Source of the DNA: Amoebidium appalachense
Taxonomy: Eukaryota; Ichthyosporea
Direction of reading: 5' to 3'
Assembly (NCBI GenBank): GCA_963693365.1
Contig: CAVNZM010000013.1
Span: 310,001 to 374,000 of the forward strand
Length of the DNA stretch: 64,000 nt
The notes under the pieces are model-generated. The model searched no databases and was not told the DNA's origin. It saw only the letters and a list, made by a program, of their open reading frames with translations. Every line of letters starts with the position of its first letter. Positions within the stretch are counted from its first letter, which is position 1. Position numbers and translations under genes: made by a program. Below are positions 1 through 10,044 of the stretch, one piece after another.

Positions 1-406
1 AAATAAAACCTAAACCCCTGTGATATGTCTGATTCTTTGCAGTATGTCATAGGTTAGAACTTCCTTGATGATGACACGAGTTGATCTTAACTTGTGTCTG
101 TGTCCTATCGTGTACGTCTCCGCGTACCGGATCTCTCTGAAAGCAATTGGTTCTTAGTGATTGGTTTCTATTAGAGATAGATCTGATTTCCGACTGGTCG
201 GAAATCATGTATGGATTGGACTTAGAGGAATTTCAGGTATTTATTCGAAGATCAGAATAAATTCAGTTGAGTCGTGTCTAAACATTGATGTCTGTTGTGT
301 ACACTGCTCCGATCGTTCCGTGTTTTGTTCTTGTGTGTGTCTGTGGTGTTTTTACACTGCACCACTGTGTCTCTACTTTCATCCCAAATACTTATACAAT
401 TTAACA
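1..406 (+). repeat. Truncated Copia LTR (3' portion), relative of the Copia-B LTR
   Basis: From about position 20 the sequence matches, with few changes, the last ~385 bp of the Copia-B LTRs (16360-16747 and 22178-22563). It includes the 22-bp palindrome with GACTGGTC core at 185-206 and the terminal TTTAACA. The 5' part of the LTR is absent, and no Copia coding sequence follows, so this is a solo or truncated LTR. Short ORFs inside it recur in every LTR copy and are not genes. Confidence 0.85.
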
Positions 407-1052
407 GGTACCTTTTCTTGGTTTGAGGTGCGACCCGAAAATTGGTGACACTGTAGCGTGACAACCCAATGTCAGATCGAGTTGAAACTTGGTAAACCCC
501 AAGGTCATTGGCTTACAAGCTTATGTGCAAAATTTGACCTATGGTTGTTTGTCTTTATGCGACACAGGAAGGACGCGCTTTTGCCGGTTTTCAGCCGTAA
601 AAAAGTGAAAAACGGCAACAAACTGCGTTGGCCGCTGTACTGCACAGCGTGTGAGCCACTCGTCATCTGAAACTGATCAGTGCGGCGGGTGGCAACATGG
701 TAACAAAGCGATAAGAAATTGTTTACGTGAACCAATCATAGACGAGAACTAAGAAATATGCGGGTAAATGGGAATTTTCGGCTCACATATTGGTGACAAA
801 GCAAAGGACGCTAAGGAGCATGTAGTTACGGTCAACATTGTACATATAATCTACAAATAATAAATATAATGTATAAATAAATGGTAAAAATCATTATATT
901 ACTCTTTAATACAGCTTAAATACTGAATAGGAATGGGCAGGTAGGAGTGGCACCGCGATCATGAAAAAGGAATTTTGCAACGCTCAAGCGTGGTTTGATT
1001 GGTCGGCATGCGTTCTATATAACAAGCAAGGACCTAGACTCACACGTGCAGT
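407..1052. other. Non-coding stretch, nothing recognised
   Basis: No convincing coding region. Two short TTGGTGAC-containing stretches (about 442-452 and 790-800) look like parts of retroelement primer-binding regions, but no element could be assigned. AT-rich sequence with AATAATAAATATAATG-like composition lies at 840-920. Confidence 0.4.
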
Positions 1053-1130
1053 ATCAAAATCTAATAGACATCATATGCCATACGGTGGAGATACAATTTT
1101 TTATTTTTTATTTTTTATTTTTTTATTTTT

Positions 1131-2174
1131 TCTAAACAGAGCCGAGCGGAACAGGTTCCCTTTCCCGAGGTTAAAGCGCCACCGGCCGTGCCGCCAGCAA
1201 GTAGTTTTATTACGAAAGAACAACTGCACTTGATACCCGAGAAGGCTAGGAAATCCGTGCTCAAACTTATGGCGCATCATGAGCAGCTCCGCACCCAAGT
1301 CTCCGACTTAACAACCCAAGTAGCTGAGTATAAAGCCAACCAGGACCACACAGACCTCCTTGTTCAGCAAATGGAGACGCGCTTACGGCAGCTGGAAGCT
1401 GACCGGGCAACCCCCACCGGCCCTGCCCACGCGGGCCCGGCCCCTGCAGCACAGGCAGCCCCCGATGGGTTACCCACCCCACCGGGGTCTCCCAAGTTCA
1501 TACCCACAACGAATCCTAAGGTGTACCGCACTACGGTGGTCGCCAAGACCGTGTACGTGTCCGAGAAAGTCAAAACGTATGCCGAGTCGGTGGCCCAGAC
1601 CCACGGGGCTACCCAGGCTTTGGCCGCCCTTGCCGCAGCGTCAGCACTGCACCCAACCCGCCGCCCTCGGGTGGCGTCTGACCCTGCCCCTCAGGGTACC
1701 GACGAGTCCGAGTTGACCACTGCAGCCTTCACCATGGTGCCGGCCAACATCAGCACCATGCGTGAGCGTCTTTACACCCTCGGTGTCCTCAACCGAATGA
1801 TTCCCGACATGCTCTTCATTGGCCGTCGCTACACAGTGTTCATTGTGCGTGCCGGCTACCGTGATACCCTCATAAACATCATCCAACGTGCTACCGACGC
1901 CACCTTTCTCGCAGACTTCGATCCTACGGCTCCCTACAACACCACACTTAACCGTGCTGACGCAGAGGCCGCTGCCCGGGCCTCTTGGCAACGCCGGGTG
2001 CTTGCAAGAATGGCCAACGCCCACGCATGGGCTGTCAAGGCAGCCACACTTTACCCGGCACACGACAGCCGGGCCAAAACAGCAGCTGAGGTGCGTGCCT
2101 ACTGGGAGGCTCAGCACGTGCAGGTCTTCAGCAAGCCCTACGACCCCACCGCCGCACCAGCCAACTCCCAGTAA
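1131..2174 (+). pseudogene. LINE ORF1 protein, 5' end missing
   Basis: The frame is open from the insertion junction; the first in-frame ATG is at about 1269, inside a helical heptad region (residues read as leucine/methionine/glutamine-rich, about 1260-1400) typical of a LINE ORF1 coiled coil. A proline/alanine linker follows (1400-1540). The conserved-looking C-terminal half is rich in basic and aromatic residues and may bind RNA, but I see no CCHC knuckle. The ORF ends with TAA at 2172-2174. The role is inferred from position and architecture, not from a recognised family domain. Confidence 0.65.
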
Positions 2175-2176
2175 GC

Positions 2177-5100
2177 ATGCTCTCCTTTCTTTTCTGGAAT
2201 GCTCGTAGTCTAAATAAGAGTAAAGCACAGTTTCTTCTTTCATTATCCCAGCAGGAGTTCCCGTTTATTGTTGTCGCAGAAACGTGGTGGCGAGACCACG
2301 CCACACTTCGTCGGTCTGGACGGCTCGTGGGCGAGTCTACTCAGCCTGTGGGCCACAAGCCTCACTCCGGCATAGTGTTCATCGCCGCCTCCCACTTTGT
2401 TAACCACTGTTCAGTTATAGCACGTACAATACACACACTCACCATCTCAGTTTGTGGCCATATATGCACTTTTGTTTATTTTCCACCTAGCCTTCCACTG
2501 CTAGCACTTAAACACGAACTTAACACCATCGCCCCACATAACCCCACACTAGTGTTAGGAGACTTTAATAGCCCGCTAATTACCACCCCACACCCCCTAC
2601 ACGGCCACCCACAGGCCCTACTTAAACCCAACCACCCACGCACGCCAACCTTTCACACTTTTGTTACAGCCTTACGCCTTACTCTTCCATCTGTAGTACA
2701 AGAACACCGCACGGACTGGGGGGCAGCCTCTGGTCCTTGCACCTTACACATACACCACAACACTGAGTACACCCACCACCGTCAGACCACCTACCTATAG
2801 TCTTTGGCACTACACTTAGCCTTTCTACGCCGTCACCACAACACACTTACCGACTTAACGTACACGAACTTAAAAGCCAGCGCGGCCAAGCAGACACTCG
2901 CTTCTTTTTCCAGACGGTGCAACCGAGTCTATTATCGCTTGTGCGTGATGGACGCCAAACCCCGCTACGCACCGACCAGACCTTCATCGATAGCGTCTGG
3001 TCTACAGTACGAGAAACCTTGTGGGACATAGGTGGATATGCCTGTTTAGGTGCCCAAGTTTACCCACAAGCACGAACTACACACACTCGCGGCCCTCGAG
3101 CGGAGGCTGCCTTGCGTAAGCCTCTACCGTATCACATGCTATTGGGTAATATTCGGAAGATTGATCGCGGCGATCATTCGATTCGAATAACGGCCGACCC
3201 GTCATCCGACCCGGAATCTGCAACCGATTCCTTTTACGGCACCCTGTTTAAACGTAACCCGACATGTACGGCCACGGACCTGGGGCAGGCGCCCCCTCCT
3301 GTTTTTGTTCCACCCTCCGACACACCACCACCACCACACACGGCGTGGCCAGCGGGGCCGGCTGAGTTTGGGGCTGAATTGGGGGAACTTTTTACCCCAG
3401 ATGCGGTATGGCAGTTAGTCTCCCGTTACCCGTCCCGCAAAGCGTGCGGGCCGGACGGCATCCCTATGGCACTACTTAAGGTACTCATCCCACCCCGACC
3501 CGAGAAAGACGAAAAGCGTGGCCCGCCGCCACCACTTACATGTATTCTTAGCGAGTTGTTTAGCTGGTATTCTGATGTCGGTAAAGTGCCCTCGGAGTGG
3601 CTAGCCACCTTAGTGTTTCCCATCAAGAAAACGGTTGCACAGGGTCCCATCCACGAATTTCGCCCTATCACCCTTACGTCCGTTTTTCGCCGATTATTCG
3701 AAAGTGGCCTTTTACAGGCCTTTTCCCGTAACCCCACCCTTAAGCAGGCTTCCCAGCTGAGCCCTCTTCAGGCGGCGTTTCGGCATCGACACTCATGTTA
3801 CGCACAAATCCTCACTCTACATAATGCAACTCAAAGTGATACCGAGCACCTCGTATTTATCAATTTTAAGAACGCGTACGACACGGTCGACCTCCCTCCC
3901 CTGTGGGCCAAGTTGGCCACTCGCGGTGTCCCATTCCAAATGGGTCGGCTACTGGAAGCTATGTTTACGTTTACACGCGGACGAGCTGTGGTTAATGGGC
4001 GGCTATCCCCAGGGTTTACCCGCACGCGCGGGGTACTTCAAGGGTCCCTGCTAAGTCCTCTTCTTTTCAACCTGTATATTGATGATTTAGCCGACACTCT
4101 TTCTGCGTCACAAATTGACGGGCGGTTGCCATCCCAGGCTCCCCCCGCCCTCTTTTTTGCCGACGATATTGTGCTTATGTCATCCGATCCTCTCGAACTA
4201 CGGCAATACATTCGTGTGGCTGAACATTGGTGCCAGCGCAACGATATGCAGATTAATGTCAAAAAGTGTGCCCTTTTATCAAAATCGATACCGGCATGGG
4301 ACGACGTTTGTATCTTCGGCAGTCCCCTCCCTCGCCCAATCGAATACAAGTATTTGGGGATTCCGGTGGACGAATGGGGCATATGTTTCAAACGGATGAT
4401 CGACCGTCGGGTGGAGAGTGCAGGCAGGTGTCTTCGGTTATTTAGGGATGTGTATCTTGCTACTCTTTCTCATACTGTCCACCTATACAATCGTCTTAGT
4501 ATATTTCGCACATATATTCGCCCTTTGTCTGAATACGGGTTGCCCTTACTAGCTATGGCACCCCCTGATACTGTTACTAATGTCCTCAAATCAATAGATG
4601 ATTTCCACTACACAACTTGTTGTACGCTTCTCACTGGTCTTTCCACACCTATCCCTAGACGCCTTTTTGATTCTCTCTACGCACTCACACCACCATCACA
4701 ACGCGTACACGAATTAGCCCTTAAATTTCACGAGCACATCACCCGCCTGTCCGCTTGTGCCCCGGACCACCCGCTCTCCCCGCTACACGCATCCCCACCG
4801 GACTCGCCCCTCTACCTCTTCCCTTCCCCATCGTCTCTGCCCATTGCCGAGCGTTTTGTGGAATGGCTGGCGACCCCCCCGGAGGTACGGCTAGATCATA
4901 GTGTGAATATGAATAGTTTCAAGTCTATGGCTGATAGGTATCTTTTTACTCTACGTGTTGAGTCTCTTCCGGTGTTAGGACCGCAAAAACACCAACTACT
5001 AGTAGCCTATATGGCGGATACGGTTAGAGAATCTCGTTCATACATAGATTCGTTTATTCGTAATGTGGTGTGGTGTAAAAACGCAAAGATGATTATGGCT

Positions 5101-5385
5101 TGGCGGTGTAATCGGTTTCTGGTGTCTCCTGCTCGTATGTGTAATATGTGTGGGGGGCGGTTTACTCGCGGCTGCATATCTATCAATAAATGCAACCTGT
5201 TAGCTAATGTATTAGAACCGGAGGTTATTGGCGGTTTTATTCTCTTTTCTTCCTCTCTTCCTCAATATATCCGTTTTAAGATGACTATCCTAGATCACCT
5301 TATTTATGCTGCACAGTATGATATTGTGATCCGGTGCCTTAACTTTCTTTCGGAGCTACCGATGCTAGCCTCTGCTTACCCATAA
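2177..5385 (+). pseudogene. LINE ORF2: APE endonuclease + reverse transcriptase, broken
   Basis: The ATG at 2177 lies 2 nt after the ORF1 stop, a spacing that suggests coupled re-initiation. The N-terminal endonuclease shows WNARS near the start, the AETWW glutamate motif and LGDFN. An in-frame TAG at 2798-2800 interrupts it, and a frameshift before about 2905 moves the rest into another frame. The RT part shows KACGPDGIP, a GVLQGSLLSPLLFN motif, FFADD (motif C) and YLGIPVD. Motif A reads FINFKNAYD (about 3856-3882): the Asp normally found in the FxDF position of LINE RTs is Asn. Three separate lesions mean it is not functional. A Cys-rich stretch (CNMCGGRF, about 5140) may be the C-terminal knuckle. 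Confidence 0.88.
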
Positions 5386-5703
5386 TATGTAATATGGGTG
5401 TCAGATACTACGATGGCGCTCATTGTTGCCTAGCATGTACATATGTCACTGGCTGCATTTGATTGGCTGTGCTGGAAAACGCAGTAGGCCGTCGAATGTG
5501 GCTGGGCCTCCGGCAGTGTCCACGCAATAAAAAGTGTGTAAACCCCCTTGGAATCTGAATGGCTAATTCTATGTAAGTGCGGTATTCGTTTTATTGGGAT
5601 CGAATTCCATCTGCGTGCCGCAGAGCCTCTCGACCAATCAATGCGGGGTTTGGATCGATTTTACATGTGCGGTGTACCTTCTCGACACATAAACAAACAT
5701 ATA

Positions 5704-6418
5704 ACTCCTAAATTGATGCAGCAAAGAGCAGTTCAAGTTTGTTTGAATCAGCATTCGAAGCCAAGCTCTGCCGAGGGCATGTCTCCGGATCCCTCGTTTC
5801 TCGACATTTCAGGTTTGAAACGCCATAACCAAACGCTATCACGCCTTGGTAAGCTGCCACCCCCACCATGCCGACCACTCTATAGCTACCAGGAGCTCCG
5901 TAATACATAATGTAATCCATACTTGAATAAATGTGTTGTTAGCTCCGTAATACATAATGTAATCCATACTTGAATAAATGTGTCTAAAGTCTACTCTGGC
6001 CATACAGTGCACAGCGGTAAGTGGTCTAAACCCGGTGTAGGGAGTTTTAGAAAATTTAATCACTCCGAGAAGAGACATATATGGTGAAGGCGAAATGATT
6101 ATAATCAGAGCCAACTCGGATCTCAATCTTTTTGGAAAGAGAGAGTTAATATTAGAGCACCGACTCGGCGAGACAAAGTTCAGAGAACAATCCACGTAGG
6201 TTTGAGAGCTGCGAGAGCCAAACTACTCAATCGCATACCTAATTTTTATTCGCTCGCGAATCTGATTGGGGGAGAATGTGCTGTTTATTAACGACATGTG
6301 AGCTGTGATGAGTTATCGGCACCAAGGTCAACAGTCCTTTCACCCAACAAGATATACATCTAATGAAATAGGTGTTACACTTACATGATACAATTTTTTT
6401 TAAGTGGAGATATAACGA
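5704..6418. other. Non-coding spacer with a 47-bp tandem duplication
   Basis: No gene recognised. A 47-bp unit beginning AGCTCCGTAATACATAATG occurs twice in tandem (5894-5940 and 5941-5983). The remainder is AT-rich unique-looking sequence. Confidence 0.5.
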
Positions 6419-6653
6419 ATCAAAATCTAATAGACATCATATGCCATACGGTGGAGATACAATTTTTTATTTTTTATTTTTTATTTTTTTATTTTTATTT
6501 GGAATCTGAATGGCTAATTCTATGTCAGTGCGGTATTCGTTTTATTGGGATCGAATTCCATCTGCGTGCCGCAGAGCCTCTCGACCAATCAATGCGGGGT
6601 TTGGATCGATTTTGCATGTGCGGTGTACCTTCTCGACACATAAACAAACATAT
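6419..6653. repeat. Dispersed repeat S, copy 2 (uninterrupted)
   Basis: Continuous copy of the sequence that flanks the LINE (1053-1130 plus 5549-5703), with only scattered differences. The T/A-rich run passes straight into GGAATCTGAATGGC, giving the pre-insertion (empty-site) arrangement. Confidence 0.85.
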
Positions 6654-6758
6654 AAGGGGGTTTACGCTGTTTACTCGAGGCAAAGAGAACCAGTCTCAGG
6701 TATGGGGGGGGGGGGGTTTGCTCGGAATATCCCCTCAGCGGTATATCATGATCACGTA

Positions 6759-7258
6759 NNNNNNNNNNNNNNNNNNNNNNNNNNNNNNNNNNNNNNNNNN
6801 NNNNNNNNNNNNNNNNNNNNNNNNNNNNNNNNNNNNNNNNNNNNNNNNNNNNNNNNNNNNNNNNNNNNNNNNNNNNNNNNNNNNNNNNNNNNNNNNNNNN
6901 NNNNNNNNNNNNNNNNNNNNNNNNNNNNNNNNNNNNNNNNNNNNNNNNNNNNNNNNNNNNNNNNNNNNNNNNNNNNNNNNNNNNNNNNNNNNNNNNNNNN
7001 NNNNNNNNNNNNNNNNNNNNNNNNNNNNNNNNNNNNNNNNNNNNNNNNNNNNNNNNNNNNNNNNNNNNNNNNNNNNNNNNNNNNNNNNNNNNNNNNNNNN
7101 NNNNNNNNNNNNNNNNNNNNNNNNNNNNNNNNNNNNNNNNNNNNNNNNNNNNNNNNNNNNNNNNNNNNNNNNNNNNNNNNNNNNNNNNNNNNNNNNNNNN
7201 NNNNNNNNNNNNNNNNNNNNNNNNNNNNNNNNNNNNNNNNNNNNNNNNNNNNNNNNNN
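6759..7258. other. Assembly gap (500 N)
   Basis: Exactly 500 N, a round number that usually marks a gap of unknown or estimated size. It removes the rest of the minus-strand Copia-C element beyond its protease. Confidence 0.99.
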
Positions 7259-8415
7259 CTCAAGAGTAGAGAAGTACTCTTTTACTGGGCACACGTGGAC
7301 GTTTGAAGCCGAGTCCCAGCAGGGGTCCATGGGTAGGGAGGCCGTGGTGGACACGAGGGCAAAATGCACCTCTTTTCCAGACTTGGTGTTGGCACGGTGA
7401 CGACGGGCAATTGAGCAGCCAGGTTTGTCACACTGTGTGACATGATGGTCTTCGTGACAGTAGGCACAGTCGAGGGAGCCAGTGGTCTTGGCTCGGGGGT
7501 GGCTGGGAATGACGGTTACCCCCTTTACGTGGGGGGTAGGGTGACCGGGAACGATAGCCGGGGGAACGGGACCGTGAGTAATCACGGTCAACTGAGGGGG
7601 ATCGATCGGTGGGATGACCGCGGGGGTGACGGGAGACGGAGCTGTCACGTCGGGGGGATCCGGTGTCTGAGGTCGTCCTTGGTGAGTACACGGCTTTGCA
7701 GGGCACGTGCTGTTCGGACGGTGGAGGAGGACCCGGACCCAGAGTCGATGAGACCTTCACGGATCTCTGCAGCTCTGATGTCACTGATTAGACGGTTGTA
7801 GGTCTCGTAGTTAATGGTACGACGGAAGTAGTCGGCAATCATGGCCTGGATGTCGGTACAAACTAACTTACGGTTCTTCTTGAGGTGGATGAAGAAGTTA
7901 TCAACCATAGTCTTGTGAGGAATGGGCTCTTCGAGGATGTGCAGGGTAGTGCACAGACGGCGTGCCATGGTGAGGTAGGCCGTGACGGTCTTGAAGTCTT
8001 TGAGTTCAAGCTCATGGTAGTCGAGGAGGATTTGACGAGCACGATCTTCACGTTCAGCCGCATAGGTCATACGGAGGTTGTGGAAAGCTTGGGCAGGTGA
8101 CACATCATTGTGGATTTGACCAGAGTTATACAGCTCATCATTGGAGACGAGTTGAGTAAACATCTGTTCAAGGAGGTTGGAAGCCTCGGTGTAGGCCTCC
8201 TCAGTGTCGTAGCCGTGCCACTCATTCTCGTCGGAAGGGTCGACCCACTCGGGGGCCTTGATGACGGGCACTAACTTGGCCGCGGTGGTGGTACGTAGGT
8301 ACCGGAAGATGACGGGTTCCCACTCATAATAGGTGAGACGTTTGCCGGACTTCTTGTCCGTGGTGTCATCCCCTTTTCAGGGGGTGAGGTTGAGATACGC
8401 AGGTTTCTCCGACAT
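7259..8415 (-). pseudogene. Copia-C gag and start of protease (minus strand), truncated by the gap
   Basis: Reading leftward from the ATG at 8413-8415, the frame is stopped after 12 codons by TGA (8377-8379), then continues through a Gag-like helical region (about 8340-7660). A frame change near 7645-7650 leads into a region with a CAYCHEDHHVTQC zinc knuckle (CX2CX4HX4C) at about 7405-7445 and a WDSASNVHVCP protease segment at about 7305. The other two Copia copies read WDSGCNMTVCP here, so the usual Asp-Ser-Gly has become Asp-Ser-Ala. Integrase and RT would lie in or beyond the N gap. It is a third, divergent Copia lineage in this window and is non-functional as read. Confidence 0.82.
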
Positions 8416-8534
8416 GGTGATCAATCAGTCAGATGATGCGTGAGAGAGGAATCAGATCGGTATTCAAATTTGAATATTTTTGATTGCAGCGAGAGTATGT
8501 GTTTGCGAGAGCGTGCGAAAATGGGCCTTTAACC

Positions 8535-9288
8535 TGTTGTTTTGTACGGGTCTAAGGGAGCAGAGTGCACAGAGGTGTCATGTAAAAACACGACTAACAC
8601 ATTAATGAGAGGGCAATCGGAGTTGTTCACGAGACATTGAAAGATTTCAAACAACAACTCAATCTTTATTGTGCTCTCGGTTCCTTTTGTACTTGCGACT
8701 TATCACCTTATCACAACTAAAGAGGGAGAACCAATCGGTTCTATCAGAAGATAGAAAAACACATTCCGACAGAGCATACGCATTCCAACTTCCGATTAAA
8801 CTAAAGTGTAGAAACTCTTACTTAAATAAATTAAGTAATTATACATCTAGTCACTATTAACTCACATATATATTTATGTTCGTCTCTATAAAGAAACTTA
8901 TTTAAATACATATATTTCCTAACAGTCGACACTCTCAAAGTGAAGACACTTTGCAATAAACCAAATTCCATATATATCTATTGTCCAATCACAACACACA
9001 TATACTAACAGACACGGAATGCACAACACAATCTACAGATGTACTCGCTCGCGACTATTGGCGAGCCATCCTTTTGAGAACAAACTAGGCCATTTTGAAA
9101 TAAAGGAAAGACAACGAGTGAGGCTAGCCAATCACGCTACCTCTCAGATAAACAGAGGAGAGCAAATAGAAATAAAACACAATAAGTTCTTATCAGGCAA
9201 GAGAGCCAGGAGTGTGCACAGATCTACAGATATCTGTGCCCACAGAAACAAGGGAGAGAGAGATACGGGGGGGGGGGGGGGGGGGGGG

Positions 9289-9386
<98 letters not shown>

Positions 9387-9470
9387 AAGAGAGAGAGCAC
9401 AAAGGAGGAAAGCAGACACGAATACAAACAAGCTAGGACACATACATACTTCAAGGCTCTTGCTGTCATA
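8535..9470 (-). repeat. Probable 5' LTR of Copia-C (outer end uncertain)
   Basis: On the minus strand the sequence before the gag leader reads ...ACAACA followed by GGTTAAAGGCCC. This parallels the LTR end plus primer-binding site of Copia-A and Copia-B (TTTAACA then GGTTATGCAGCCC), and fixes one LTR edge at 8535. The outer edge is not visible. I place it loosely past the G tract and GA repeat because the Copia-B LTR also carries a long C/G tract near its outer end. Confidence 0.45.
9267..9384. repeat. Poly-G tract followed by (GA)n microsatellite
   Basis: About 25 G residues (9267-9291) run directly into a near-perfect GA repeat to about 9384. Proline- or serine-leucine-rich ORFs across it are artefacts of the repeat. 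Confidence 0.95.
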
Positions 9471-9489
9471 CATGGTGACGTATTTCTCT

Positions 9490-9922
9490 GCTACCATTTT
9501 GGATTTTGTCCTGGTGCAGAGACTAGCGATCTTGCTAGCCTTGAGATCACAACCTAACCACTGCCGATGGTTGTGATGACGCCAGTAAAGGCGTGCTGGC
9601 TTTTTACCCCAGCGAGAAGAGGATGAGAAAAAGATGATCCCGACGGGATTTGAACCCGCGACCCCTCTATCTCCGGTCGAGTGCTCTACCAACTGAGCTA
9701 CGAGATCGGTTAAGATCTCGCAGGCCACCAGCCGATCATGATCTGATTCATGCGATCGGACTGGATAACGATACCATCTTCCAACATCCCCACTCAGGAC
9801 GAATCGCAGAATCAGGTTAGGGTGGACTGCCCCCTCAGTCCCCACTGAACCTCTGTTCATGCTACCATTTTGGATTTTTGTCCTGGTGCAGAGACTAGCG
9901 ATCTTGCTAGCCTTGAGATCAC
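9490..9922. repeat. 61-bp direct repeats flanking a tRNA-bearing segment
   Basis: The sequence starting GCTACCATTTTGG and ending GAGATCAC occurs at 9490-9550 and 9861-9922 (one extra T in the second). The ~310 bp between them carry the minus-strand tRNA-like gene. The right copy ends exactly where the 51-bp remnant of the Copia-A 5' LTR begins, so this block replaced most of that LTR. Confidence 0.8.
9636..9707 (-). tRNA. tRNA-like gene, apparent anticodon GGA, possibly a pseudogene or SINE head
   Basis: The minus strand folds as a 72-nt cloverleaf. It has a 7-bp acceptor stem (one G:T pair), a D arm GCTC-AGTTGGTA-GAGC, a T arm with loop TTCAAAT, and a TTTTT Pol III terminator 3 nt past the 3' end (AAAAA at 9628-9632 on the plus strand). 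The A box (TAGCTCAGTTGG) and B box (GGTTCAAATCC) are intact. Against a functional gene: position 33 is C instead of T, the anticodon stem has a G-A mismatch, and anticodon GGA (Ser) does not fit the short 5-nt variable loop, since serine tRNAs have a long one. No CCA is encoded, as expected in eukaryotes. Confidence 0.6.
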
Positions 9923-10044
9923 TGTGTCTCTGCTTCCCCGACATAGTCAGAATACTTATATAATTTTTCAGGTTATGCTGCCCTTTTGCACGCTCTCTAT
10001 ACACACATCACCACCGCGATCGCCCACCAGCGCGCTAGTCCACC

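Larger units (their letters stand above)
1131..5548 (+). mobile_element. 5'-truncated two-ORF LINE (non-LTR retrotransposon)
   Basis: Two adjacent ORFs with a coiled-coil ORF1, an APE-type endonuclease and a reverse transcriptase define a LINE. The first reading frame is open from the insertion junction at 1131 without an ATG, so the element is 5'-truncated, as expected after incomplete target-primed reverse transcription. The 3' end is a short UTR with CGCAATAAAAAGTG around 5524 and no long poly(A). A 21-bp match to this 3' tail is found in reverse orientation near 29705-29725, so the family has other copies. ORF2 carries a stop and a frameshift, so this copy is dead. Confidence 0.88.
1053..5703. 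repeat. Dispersed repeat S, copy 1, interrupted by the LINE
   Basis: Positions 1053-1130 and 5549-5703 together match one continuous stretch at 6419-6653. The left part ends in a T/A-rich run (TTTTTTATTTTT-type) and the right part begins GGAATCTGAATGGC. The LINE at 1131-5548 sits exactly between the two halves. The other copy therefore represents the same sequence without the insertion. Confidence 0.85.

Noticed and set aside
9144-10004. 286-residue minus-strand ORF spanning the GA repeat and the tRNA region
   Set aside because: It is a leucine/serine and proline reading of (GA)n and poly-G joined to the tRNA-like gene; no protein family and no host-like composition.
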